Below the pieces are notes generated by a model, which saw only the letters and a list, made by a program, of their open reading frames with translations, ran no database searches and was not told the DNA's origin. A stretch of 64,000 nucleotides of DNA from Alphaproteobacteria bacterium (GTDB lineage: Bacteria; Pseudomonadota; Alphaproteobacteria; CAAGCB01; CAG-977): assembly GCA_900768875.1 (NCBI GenBank), contig CAAGEP010000003.1:248001-312000 (forward strand). The letters run 5' to 3'. Shown here piece by piece: positions 43,065-50,368 of the stretch (within the stretch, counting starts at the first letter, position 1; the number at the start of each line of letters is the position of its first letter). The translations under genes and the position numbers were made by a program.

Positions 43065-43733
43065 TCAATGCAAAAAAAGGCGTATGATTGTCAGTAAAAT
43101 TTTCATTCCGTCCTTGCAAGTGGACAGCTTGCTGACGGATCCGCGCGGACGGGCAAAATAAGCTGTTTCGATTTCGCCGACGGGCAATTTGTTTTTGGCG
43201 GCGAAAATAGTCATTTCCGTTTCCAGTTCAAAGCCGTGCGATTTTGCGGGGAAAGATTTGACAAACTCTTTTGTGAAAACGCGGAATCCGGACAGCATGT
43301 CGCGCGTTTGGATGCGGAACAGCAGCCGTGCCAATCCCGTCAACACTTTGTTGCCCAGACAATGTCCCGAACGGTAAGCGGCGGCATCCGAATGTTTGCG
43401 CCTTCCGATAACCATTTGCAGGCCTTTTTCGGTCAGCTCGCGAATCAAGTCGGGAGCGCGGGCGATGTCGTAAGTCGTATCGCCGTCCGCCATTATATAT
43501 ATGTCGGCATCAATATCTTGGAACATTCGACGCACAACGCTGCCTTTGCCGCGTTCAGAAACAGAGCGCACAAGGGCGCCTGCCTGTCGCGCGATTTCGG
43601 CGGAACCGTCCGTCGATTCGTTGTCGTAAACATAAACGGTTGCGTCGGGCAGAACCGATTTGGCCTGCTTGACGACATCGGCAATCGCGACGGCTTCGTT
43701 GTAGCAAGGAATGATGACGGCGGTTTGGGGCAT
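43065..43733 (-). CDS. Family 2 glycosyltransferase, polyprenyl-phosphate type
   Basis: 222 residues from ATG 43733 (AGGAGAG upstream). GT-A fold: VIIPCYNEAVAIADVV at the N-terminus, the YDNESTDGS loop, and metal-binding DxD in MADGDTTYD; GFRVFTKEFVKSFP and the ARPRGSVSKLSTCKDG end motif match dolichol/polyprenyl-phosphate sugar synthases (DPM1/ArnC-like). Those make lipid-linked sugars used by GT-C enzymes, such as the one at 3206-5059; the link is inference. It stops right after KILLTIIRLF, without the C-terminal transmembrane pair many relatives have. Confidence 0.88.
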   Translation of the reverse strand: MPQTAVIIPCYNEAVAIADVVKQAKSVLPDATVYVYDNESTDGSAEIARQAGALVRSVSERGKGSVVRRMFQDIDADIYIMADGDTTYDIARAPDLIRELTEKGLQMVIGRRKHSDAAAYRSGHCLGNKVLTGLARLLFRIQTRDMLSGFRVFTKEFVKSFPAKSHGFELETEMTIFAAKNKLPVGEIETAYFARPRGSVSKLSTCKDGMKILLTIIRLFLH

Positions 43734-43896
43734 TGCGGGACTCTCCTGTGTTTTTTCAAAGTACGTCATTTGTGCAGAAAATGAAAGAATTTGTTTTTAC
43801 CGTCAACCGCGCCATCCGAAAGGCTTTTGAAAGTGGTAAAATAATACCTATCTTGCAACATATTGAAAACACAATATTTTTATGTGATGATTTTTG

Positions 43897-43925
43897 TTGA
43901 CAAGAAGAGGGCGATTGGGTATCTT
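43897..43925 (+). promoter_or_regulatory. Promoter of rplM-rpsI
   Basis: Consensus TTGACA, 17 bp, TATCTT, about 38 bp before the rplM start. Confidence 0.8.
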
Positions 43926-43962
43926 CCTTGCAGTTTTTAACACTAATGTAGGGAATAACTCT

Positions 43963-44424
43963 ATGCAGACCTTATCCGTTAAGCCTGCCGATATCCAAAA
44001 GAAGTGGTATCTGATTGATGCCGAAGACTTGGTTTTGGGGCGTTTGGCAAGCATTGTCGCCAAAATTTTGCGCGGCAAACACAAAACTTCCTTCACTCCG
44101 CATATGGATTGCGGCGACTGTGTCGTCATTATCAATGCGGAAAAAATCGCTTTGACCGGTAAAAAACTGGAAGATAAAGTGTACTATCGCCACACCGGCC
44201 ATCCCGGCGGAATCAAAGGCGTTACCGCAGGCAAAGTCATTGCGGGCGAACATCCCGAACGCGTTATTATCAAAGCGGTCGAACGCATGATTACGCGCAA
44301 TCCGCTGGGACGCAAACAGATGACGAATCTGCGCGTCTATGCCGGCAAAGAACATCCGCATGCCGCTCAGAATCCCGAATTCTTGGACGTTGCCGCGTTG
44401 AACCCGAAAAACAAAAGGAGCTAA
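43963..44424 (+). CDS. rplM: 50S ribosomal protein L13
   Basis: Early-assembly 23S rRNA-binding protein of the large subunit. ATG 43963 gives 153 residues, as expected. Signatures: WYLIDAEDLVLGRLAS at the start, HMDCGDCVVIINAEK, YYRHTGHPGGIKG and the C-terminal RVYAGKEHPHAAQNPE. A longer upstream frame would read through the promoter region and has no RBS. Followed by rpsI after 3 bp, the universal pair. Confidence 0.98.
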   Translation: MQTLSVKPADIQKKWYLIDAEDLVLGRLASIVAKILRGKHKTSFTPHMDCGDCVVIINAEKIALTGKKLEDKVYYRHTGHPGGIKGVTAGKVIAGEHPERVIIKAVERMITRNPLGRKQMTNLRVYAGKEHPHAAQNPEFLDVAALNPKNKRS

Positions 44425-44427
44425 TCC

Positions 44428-44907
44428 ATGGCTGAAATCAAATCTTTTGAAGACTTGAAACAGACTGCCGAAGCCGTTGCCGCCGAACCGGTCGCCGTTC
44501 GCGAACCGCAGCGCGACAAATTTGGCCGCGCTTATGCGACGGGACGCCGCAAAGACGCTTCCGCCCGCGTGTGGCTGAAAGCCGGTTCGGGCAAAGTTAC
44601 CATCAACGGCAAAGAATTGGACGCTTATTTCACCCGTCCCGTTTTGCGTATGCTGATTAACCAGCCGTTTGCGGTTACCAATCGTGAAGGTCAGTTTGAC
44701 GCCGTTATTACCGTTTCCGGCGGTGGTTTGTCCGGTCAAGCGGGTGCTGTTCGCCACGGCATCAGCCGTTGCTTGGACAACTATGAACCGGAATTGCATA
44801 CGGCGTTGAAGCGTGCAGGCTTCTTGACCCGCGATCCGCGTGTTGTTGAACGTAAAAAATACGGCAAAGCCAAAGCTCGCCGTAGCTATCAGTTCTCGAA
44901 ACGTTAA
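44428..44907 (+). CDS. rpsI: 30S ribosomal protein S9
   Basis: Small-subunit protein whose C-terminal Lys-Arg tail (YQFSKR) reaches the P-site tRNA. 159 residues: an N-terminal extension of about 30 residues usual in alphaproteobacteria, then the core with YATGRRKDASARVWL, GGGLSGQAGAVRHGISR and DPRVVERKKYGKAKAR. AAAGGAG precedes the ATG. Ends the rplM-rpsI operon at a strong terminator. Confidence 0.98.
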   Translation: MAEIKSFEDLKQTAEAVAAEPVAVREPQRDKFGRAYATGRRKDASARVWLKAGSGKVTINGKELDAYFTRPVLRMLINQPFAVTNREGQFDAVITVSGGGLSGQAGAVRHGISRCLDNYEPELHTALKRAGFLTRDPRVVERKKYGKAKARRSYQFSKR

Positions 44908-44930
44908 TCGTTCCGGATTACCGAAAGAAA

Positions 44931-44958
44931 AGAGTCGCAAGTTTGCGGCTCTTTTTTT
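44931..44958 (+). terminator. Terminator of rplM-rpsI
   Basis: Stem AGAGTCGCA/TGCGGCTCT with a run of seven T, 23 bp after the rpsI stop. Confidence 0.9.
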
Positions 44959-44968
44959 GTATTGAGAA

Positions 44969-45321
44969 AACCCCGCTCCTGGCGCGGGGTTCCAAAAAAA
45001 GCTTACAGCTATGGTCGGAAAAAAACTCCTTTGATACAATAAGCGCTAGTCTGGTGAACCGCGTCTAAAGATGTCAAAGGAGTAATCCAAATGAATGAAG
45101 TGCATACATTGTCACATTCAACATGAAACTGCAAGTATCACATAGTATTTGTGTCGAAGTCCCAAAGCCGGAAGAAGACGCAGAGTCGGATATATCCGAC
45201 CCGTTTACGGGTAGTAAGTAACAGATTGCGCGCGCCGAATCAAACAAAACGCCGTTTAGGCATCGCCAGTAGCATGAGGGCTACGCCCGTTATGGAAGAA
45301 CCCCCGCGTTTTACGCGGGGA
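44969..45321 (+). mobile_element. IS200/IS605-type relic, internally deleted
   Basis: Explains most of the 420 bp gap between rpsI and the outer-membrane protein gene. It has a terminal-type hairpin at each end (AACCCCGC/GCGGGGTT at 44969-44991; CCCCGCG/CGCGGGG at 45302-45320). A 5' inverted repeat ACTCCTTTGA (45025-45034) and TCAAAGGAGT (45074-45083) masks the tnpA RBS, as known for IS200. Between these lie only the first and last codons of a TnpA gene, and then a GGGC-TAC-GCCC hairpin. Exact boundaries and target duplication cannot be fixed by eye. With no working transposase it could move only in trans. Confidence 0.75.
45091..45221 (+). pseudogene. tnpA: tnpA remnant (IS200 Y1 transposase)
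   Basis: From ATG 45091 the frame reads MNEVHTLSHST, stop, NCKYHIVFV, matching the IS200 TnpA start where the stop (TGA at 45124) replaces the Trp of WNCKYHIVF. About 20 codons in, near 45150-45156, the reading changes frame and jumps to the C-terminus, ending DISDPFTGSK and TAA, like the family's PFTGRK end. Some 100 central codons, including the HUH and catalytic Tyr regions, are gone. The AAAGGAG RBS before the ATG is retained. Confidence 0.8.
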
Positions 45322-45327
45322 TCTCTG

Positions 45328-46125
45328 TTAAAATTCGTATTTCAGCCTGACACCCAGCGAATAACTGCCTTGGTTGTTAGGGGCGTAAGCGGTTTTGATG
45401 CTGTTTGTGCTGGACAGGACGTAATCGGCTTCCAATCCAACGGCCACATTGGTTTGAACACTGATATATCCTGCGCCGAACAATGTAAAATCACGATCGC
45501 GGACATGCGAAATGTTGTCAAAGTTAAACGTCATGCCGACATCGCCCGTCGCGCCTTTTCCCGATGTCAAATGCACTGCGCCCGTCAAAGCGTAATTGTC
45601 ATAGCCGCGTCCGTAATCGTAATCGGTATCCTGATACAAAAACTTGGTATAGAAAAAGACGTTCGCGCCTGTTTCCGTGCCTGCCATAACGTACAGATTG
45701 GTGTCCTTGCGGTCGTCATTGGAAACGCCGCGCCATTTTTCGTAATTCGTGCGGGCAACTTCGCCGCCGATTTGAACGCGCCAAGCTTCGTCAATCGTGT
45801 TGATTTTCGTGCCGACCGTCCAATCGCCGATATTGAAAGAACCGTCGTGTTTTTTACGCATCCAGTCATAGCTTGCACCCGCATAAACTGCCCATGTTCC
45901 CGTAATGCCGTAAGTGACTTGTTCGGACGCTTTGACGAACTTTCCGTCCTGCAGATATTTTCCGCGCGGGGCTTTGACGGAAGCGTCCAAATTCTTTCTG
46001 CCGAACTCAATCTTGGAATCCGTCAAAAACGCGCGTTCCGGAATGTAAAACGGGTTGGTGATGTCCGCAAAAGCCGATGTCGACGTTAAACACAACGCGG
46101 TGCAAAGCAGCAAAGATTTCTTCAT
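45328..46125 (-). CDS. Outer-membrane beta-barrel protein
   Basis: 265 residues. Signal peptide LLLCTALCLTSTSAFA with cleavage near residue 20; then alternating amphipathic strands rich in Tyr, Gly and Asp (YGITGTWAVYAGASYDW, FGAGYISVQTNVAVGLEADY) and a last strand SLGVRLKYEF ending in Phe, the signal read by BamA. A small porin-like or OmpW/OprF-like barrel is likely; no specific family identified. It is monocistronic, and the IS200 relic's right-end hairpin lies 8 bp past its stop, perhaps serving as terminator. Confidence 0.78.
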   Translation of the reverse strand: MKKSLLLCTALCLTSTSAFADITNPFYIPERAFLTDSKIEFGRKNLDASVKAPRGKYLQDGKFVKASEQVTYGITGTWAVYAGASYDWMRKKHDGSFNIGDWTVGTKINTIDEAWRVQIGGEVARTNYEKWRGVSNDDRKDTNLYVMAGTETGANVFFYTKFLYQDTDYDYGRGYDNYALTGAVHLTSGKGATGDVGMTFNFDNISHVRDRDFTLFGAGYISVQTNVAVGLEADYVLSSTNSIKTAYAPNNQGSYSLGVRLKYEF

Positions 46126-46222
46126 AAAGCTCGTCCTTTCTTGAAAAACAACTGAAGCCAGAATAAAGAAAAACCCTTAATCGTTTATTGATTTCCCGAA
46201 AATTTTTGATTAAAACGGGCGT

Positions 46223-47584
46223 ATGACAAGACAAAGTGTGAAATGGTCGATTTTTGCGGTAACCACGTTGGGGAATTTTTCCTCGATGTTGGATTTTTCG
46301 TCCGTCAACATCGCTTTGTACCAAATTTCAAACTCGTTCGCTTTGCCCGTTTCCACCGTGCAATGGGTGATGCTGTCCTATCAAATCGTTTTGACGTCGC
46401 TGTTGATATTCTTCGGGCGTTTGGGGGATTTGACCAACCGCAAAAAGCTGTACACGGCGGGATTTTTTCTGTTCGGGGCAGGGGCTTTGGCGGCGTATTC
46501 GGCGCAGAGCTTTGCGTTTTTGCTGGCGGCGCGCACGGTGCAGGGCATCGGCGGGTCAATCCTTATCGCCAATTCGTTCAGTATTGTTTCGCTGATTTTC
46601 AAAGGGAAACAGCGCGGCAAAGCTTTGGGCTTCATGGGGGCGGTAACGCATTTGGCGGGAATGAGCGCCCCTGTCGTCAGCGGCTTTATCATCGAACATT
46701 TCGCATGGCGGTGCATCTTTTTGCCGGGGGTGTTCATTTCTGCCGCCGCCGTTTTGTTGTCGTGGAAGTTCATTCCCGCGTCGTTTCATCATAAAAAGAC
46801 CGCCGTCGATGTGGGCGGAACGTTCCTGCTTGCCGCAAGCGTGTCTTTGCTGCTTTATATGCTGGCGGAAGGCGCGTCGTGGGGCATCGCCGCCGCTTTG
46901 ATTGCGTCCGCCGCGCTGTTTTTGCGTCATGAACGGAAAGTTTCGGCTCCTTTGGTCAACTTTCATCTGTTTGAAAACAAAGCGTTTTTGTTCGGCAATC
47001 TGGCGCTGATGACATCGTATTGGGCAATGTATCCGAATACGGTGCTGTTTCCGTTTTATTCGCAAGGCGTGTTGGAAAATTCGGCTCAGCTGACAGGCGA
47101 GCTGATTTTGCCCTTTTCGCTGTTTTATCTGATTACTTCCATCAATACGGGAACTTTGCCGCCGTATAAAAGAATGGTTTGCGGCATTTCATTGATGGGC
47201 GCGGCGTTGGTTTTGTTTGCACAAACAACTTTAACAACGTCGAATATCCTGTTGATTTTAATGCAAATCCTTATCGGCGTCAGCAACGCTTTGTTTCAGC
47301 CGTCCGCCAACGCCGCGATTTTAAGCTGCGCGCCGAAACAGAATATCGGCATGGCAAGCGGGATTATGTCTTTGTTCCGCAATACGGGTATTGCGACGGG
47401 CAGCGTTTTGTCCGTGACGATGTTTGAACGATACAAAGCCGCCTTGCTGACGCAAGGGGCGGATACGAAAAACGCTTTTTTGGGGGCGTACCACTTCAGT
47501 CTGTATATCGGCGCAATGTTTGCCGTGCTATGCTTGTTTTGGCTGATTATCGCCGTTCGCGCGAAAAAGGGGGAAGAATGTTAA
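46223..47584 (+). CDS. Major facilitator superfamily drug exporter
   Basis: 453 residues, twelve or more predicted helices, resembling the DHA2 (EmrB/QacA) group: motif A is seen as GRLGDLTNRKKLY after helix 2, motif C region as GFMGAVTHLAGMSAPVVSGFI. The N-terminal acidic residue in SSMLDFSSVNIAL (motif D1) is conserved for proton coupling. Probably a proton-driven efflux pump; substrate unknown, and no EmrA-like partner is adjacent. Its stop overlaps the htpX start by 7 bp, so the two are coupled. Confidence 0.88.
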   Translation: MTRQSVKWSIFAVTTLGNFSSMLDFSSVNIALYQISNSFALPVSTVQWVMLSYQIVLTSLLIFFGRLGDLTNRKKLYTAGFFLFGAGALAAYSAQSFAFLLAARTVQGIGGSILIANSFSIVSLIFKGKQRGKALGFMGAVTHLAGMSAPVVSGFIIEHFAWRCIFLPGVFISAAAVLLSWKFIPASFHHKKTAVDVGGTFLLAASVSLLLYMLAEGASWGIAAALIASAALFLRHERKVSAPLVNFHLFENKAFLFGNLALMTSYWAMYPNTVLFPFYSQGVLENSAQLTGELILPFSLFYLITSINTGTLPPYKRMVCGISLMGAALVLFAQTTLTTSNILLILMQILIGVSNALFQPSANAAILSCAPKQNIGMASGIMSLFRNTGIATGSVLSVTMFERYKAALLTQGADTKNAFLGAYHFSLYIGAMFAVLCLFWLIIAVRAKKGEEC

Positions 47585-48528
47585 AACGTGTCGCTTTGTT
47601 TTTGGTGATTAACTTTGTTGTTTTGCTGACAATCGGCGTTGTGGTGCGGCTGTTCGGCGTCGACCGCTGGATGACGGCGGAGGGTGTCAATTATCAAAGT
47701 ATGCTGACGTTTTGCGCCATTTGGGGCTTTGGCGGCGCGGTCGTTTCGTTGCTGATGTCGAAATCCATTGCCAAAATGTCGGTCGGGGCGCAAGTCATCC
47801 GAACGCCCGCGAACAAAACCGAGGCTTGGCTGGTTGAAACCGTGCGGGAACTGGCGGACAAAGCGGGCGTAGCCATGCCCGAAGTCGCGATTTACAAAGG
47901 CTCGCCAAACGCTTTTGCGACGGGCGCGTTTAAGAACGACGCTTTGGTCGCCGTTTCGACGGGGTTGCTGCAATCCATGACGCCCCCGCAGGTCAGAGCG
48001 GTTTTGGCGCATGAAATGTCGCATGTCAGAAACGGCGATATGGTGACGATGACTTTGCTTCAAGGCGTTTTAAATACGTTTGTGTTTTTTTTGGCGCGCG
48101 TTTTGACGATATTCCTTAACAATCAAAGGGACGAGGACGGGCGCAGACGCGGCGGTTTCGGAGCGTACTTTCTGATTCAGATTTTTGAAGTGATTTTCGG
48201 GATTCTGGCGTCGATTGTGGCGTGCGCTTTTTCGCGGCATCGCGAATATCGCGCGGACGCGGGCGCGGCGGAACTGACAAACGCCGAAGATATGATTTCC
48301 GCCTTGAAAGCCTTGGGGCGGGGCGAAGTCAAGCCTTTGCCGTCGGAAATGCGGGCGTTCGGCGTGGTTGACCTGCCGTCGTTTGCCGAACTGTTTTCGA
48401 CGCATCCCGGGCTTGACGACCGCATCAAAGCTCTTGGCGGAATAAAATCGGACGGCATGAAAAAAGCCGCCCGAAAGACAGGCGGCTTATTCGCAAGCAT
48501 TGACGACGATTCAACCCCGTGGCATTAA
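47578..48528 (+). CDS. htpX: Membrane zinc protease HtpX
   Basis: Inner-membrane M48 metalloprotease that degrades damaged membrane proteins. ATG 47578 gives 316 residues; GGGGGAAG lies just upstream. Two N-terminal helices, then the zinc site LAHEMSHVRNGD (HExxH), two more hydrophobic segments, and the third ligand Glu in SRHREYRADAGAAELT. THPGLDDRIKAL near the end is conserved. Translational coupling to an exporter suggests co-response to envelope stress; no regulator is visible. Confidence 0.95.
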   Translation: MLKRVALFLVINFVVLLTIGVVVRLFGVDRWMTAEGVNYQSMLTFCAIWGFGGAVVSLLMSKSIAKMSVGAQVIRTPANKTEAWLVETVRELADKAGVAMPEVAIYKGSPNAFATGAFKNDALVAVSTGLLQSMTPPQVRAVLAHEMSHVRNGDMVTMTLLQGVLNTFVFFLARVLTIFLNNQRDEDGRRRGGFGAYFLIQIFEVIFGILASIVACAFSRHREYRADAGAAELTNAEDMISALKALGRGEVKPLPSEMRAFGVVDLPSFAELFSTHPGLDDRIKALGGIKSDGMKKAARKTGGLFASIDDDSTPWH

Positions 48529-49167
48529 CGCCGCCAGCGTTTTGAATACGGCGTCGAACATTTCAGGCGTCAACTTGCCCGTGTTTACGTTGTAGCGCGA
48601 CGTGTGGTAAGTATCCAACAGCTTGATTTCCCGTTCGCCGAACAAAACGGAGTGCAGCGCGTTGTGTGCGAATTTGCAGGCGGATTTTTTCGCGCCGAAT
48701 ACCGACAAAACGGCGTTGTGCGCCAAACTGCCCAAAGCCAAGACGACTTTCAAATTCGGCATGGCGTTGATTTCGTGAATTAAAAAAGCGGAACAGGTTT
48801 TGACTTCGCCGCCCGTCGGTTTGTTTTCGGGCGGAACACAGCGCACGGCGTTGGTCAATCGCGTGTTGATCAGCTTTAAGCCGTCGTCGGGGCGGGCTTG
48901 ATAAGTTCCCGCCGCAAAGCCGTAGTCAATCAGGCTTTTATACAGCAAATCCCCCGCAAAATCGCCCGTAAAGGGGCGTCCCGTCCTGTTCGCCCCGCGC
49001 AAACCGGGGGCAAGCCCGACAATCAGCAACTCGCCGTTCAAATCGCCGAAAGACGGAACGGGCGCGTTGAAAAAGTCGGGATAAAGCCTGCGGTTGTTGT
49101 CGATGAACGCTTTCAGACGCGGACACAGCGCGCAATCCCTGTCGGGACAGGCAAAATCACGGCACAT
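48511..49167 (-). CDS. Uracil-DNA glycosylase, family 5 (UdgB-like)
   Basis: Removes uracil and some other deaminated bases from DNA. With ATG 49167 it has 218 residues. An N-terminal cluster CRDFACPDRDCALCPRL supplies Fe-S ligands; GLAPGLRGANRTGRPFTGD is the family 5 motif A, in which the catalytic Asp/Asn of other UDG families is Ala; the last motif is HTSRYNVNTG. The start overlaps the NYN gene's end by 11 bp, choosing this ATG over an earlier in-frame codon. It converges on htpX with 18 bp overlap. Confidence 0.9.
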   Translation of the reverse strand: MCRDFACPDRDCALCPRLKAFIDNNRRLYPDFFNAPVPSFGDLNGELLIVGLAPGLRGANRTGRPFTGDFAGDLLYKSLIDYGFAAGTYQARPDDGLKLINTRLTNAVRCVPPENKPTGGEVKTCSAFLIHEINAMPNLKVVLALGSLAHNAVLSVFGAKKSACKFAHNALHSVLFGEREIKLLDTYHTSRYNVNTGKLTPEMFDAVFKTLAALMPRG

Positions 49168-49774
49168 AGTCGGACTTTTCGTCGTCAAGTTCGGCGTACA
49201 TCGCTTTTTGTGCTTCGACCAAAGCGGGATCAAGCTTCGCGCTTTGCGGCGTGCGGGAAATGTTCGGCGCCAAATCGCACAAATCCGTGAAATGGTCGGC
49301 TTGGCGGCGCAGTTCGTCCGCGACCATGGGCGGCTGGGACTGAACGGTGCTGACGACCGTTACGCGGACGCCTTTGCGCTGAACGGCTTCGACCAAAGAA
49401 CGGAAATCCCCGTCGCCCGAAAACAAAATGGCATGGTCAATGCTTTCCGCCATTTCCATCAAATCAACCGCCAGTTCAATATCCATGTTGCCTTTGATTT
49501 TGCGGCGCCCCGAAGCGTCGGTAAACTCTTTGGTCGGCTTGGTTACCATGGTGTAGCCGTTATAGTCCAGCCAGTCGACCAGCGGGCGAATCGGCGAATA
49601 TTCCTGATCTTCGACCAAGGCGGTATAGTAGAAAGCGCGAATCAAGCGCCCTTTTGTGGAAAAGAAATCCAAAAGCTTTCTGTAATCAATGTCAAAACCC
49701 AGCGCGCGCGCGGCGGCGTACAGGTTCGATCCGTCAATGAATAAAGCTATTTTTTCACCGGCATAACAACGCAT
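49157..49774 (-). CDS. NYN domain (LabA/DUF88) putative ribonuclease
   Basis: 205 residues from ATG 49774, where AAAGGA is 8 bp upstream; the ATG at 49783 abuts the RBS and is less likely. PIN-like NYN fold with the expected acidic metal-binding residues: ALFIDGSNLYAAA, KIKGNMDIELAVDLME and LFSGDGDFRSLVEAVQ. The family is thought to cleave RNA; targets are unknown. It is read with the overlapping uracil-DNA glycosylase gene. Confidence 0.88.
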   Translation of the reverse strand: MRCYAGEKIALFIDGSNLYAAARALGFDIDYRKLLDFFSTKGRLIRAFYYTALVEDQEYSPIRPLVDWLDYNGYTMVTKPTKEFTDASGRRKIKGNMDIELAVDLMEMAESIDHAILFSGDGDFRSLVEAVQRKGVRVTVVSTVQSQPPMVADELRRQADHFTDLCDLAPNISRTPQSAKLDPALVEAQKAMYAELDDEKSDYVP

Positions 49775-49882
49775 AAAATACATCCTTTCATTAAAAATTA
49801 TCGATAACGTCCGTAGTTTAGAACGAAAAGAATGTTCTGCCAAGCTGATTTTGAGGCAACCTTAAAAATGTTTAAAATACGC

Positions 49883-49912
49883 TTGCAATTCGGAATAAAA
49901 AGACGATATAAC
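49883..49912 (+). promoter_or_regulatory. Promoter of rpoZ-spoT
   Basis: TTGCAA, 18 bp, TATAAC, 50 bp before the rpoZ start in the 187 bp divergent gap with the NYN gene. Confidence 0.55.
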
Positions 49913-49961
49913 AATTTCCTAAAGGTTTTTTGTGCACACTTATAAACTTGGAAGATACAAA

Positions 49962-50339
49962 ATGGCTCGCGTTACTGTAGAAGATTGCGTTTTAAAAGTT
50001 CCCAATCGCTTTGAATTGGTTTTAGTGGCGGCTCAGCGCGCCAAAAACATCAGTGCCGGCGCGGCGCTGACCGTTGACCGCGACCGCGACAAGAATCCCG
50101 TTGTCGCTTTGCGCGAAATCGCCGAAGACAAGGTGGATTTGGACGATTTGAGAAATACGCTGGTTACCGGAATGCAGAAAAATTACAAAGAAGAAGATAT
50201 TGCTTCCGAAACCGAAATCCAAGCGGCGGACGCCGAATTGGCGGCTTTGACCGATGAATTCGCGCATTTGAACGATAACGAACAGGCCGTAGCCGAAGCC
50301 GGATTTTCCGAAGTAACGGCTGAAACGACGGAAGAGTGA
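49962..50339 (+). CDS. rpoZ: RNA polymerase omega subunit
   Basis: Helps beta-prime fold and forms part of a ppGpp-binding site in proteobacteria. ATG 49962 (GGAAG upstream) gives 125 residues. MARVTVEDCVLKVPNRFELV is the universal start; VVALREIAEDKVD follows, then an acidic C-terminal extension typical of alphaproteobacteria. The next gene is the ppGpp enzyme, 29 bp downstream, the common rpoZ-spoT pairing. Confidence 0.96.
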   Translation: MARVTVEDCVLKVPNRFELVLVAAQRAKNISAGAALTVDRDRDKNPVVALREIAEDKVDLDDLRNTLVTGMQKNYKEEDIASETEIQAADAELAALTDEFAHLNDNEQAVAEAGFSEVTAETTEE

Positions 50340-50368
50340 TTTTTCGTTAAAACGGGAAAATTGCCCCT

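Noticed and set aside
43065..43119. Frameshift in the CTTTTTTTG run at the end of the GT2 gene
   Set aside because: Shifting frame leads into the upstream part of the next gene's frame and gives no glycosyltransferase-like continuation, so a natural stop is more likely.
45151..46089. 312-residue plus-strand frame opposite the outer-membrane protein
   Set aside because: Shadow of the signal-peptide-bearing barrel gene; only its first bases touch the IS200 relic and they do not extend TnpA.
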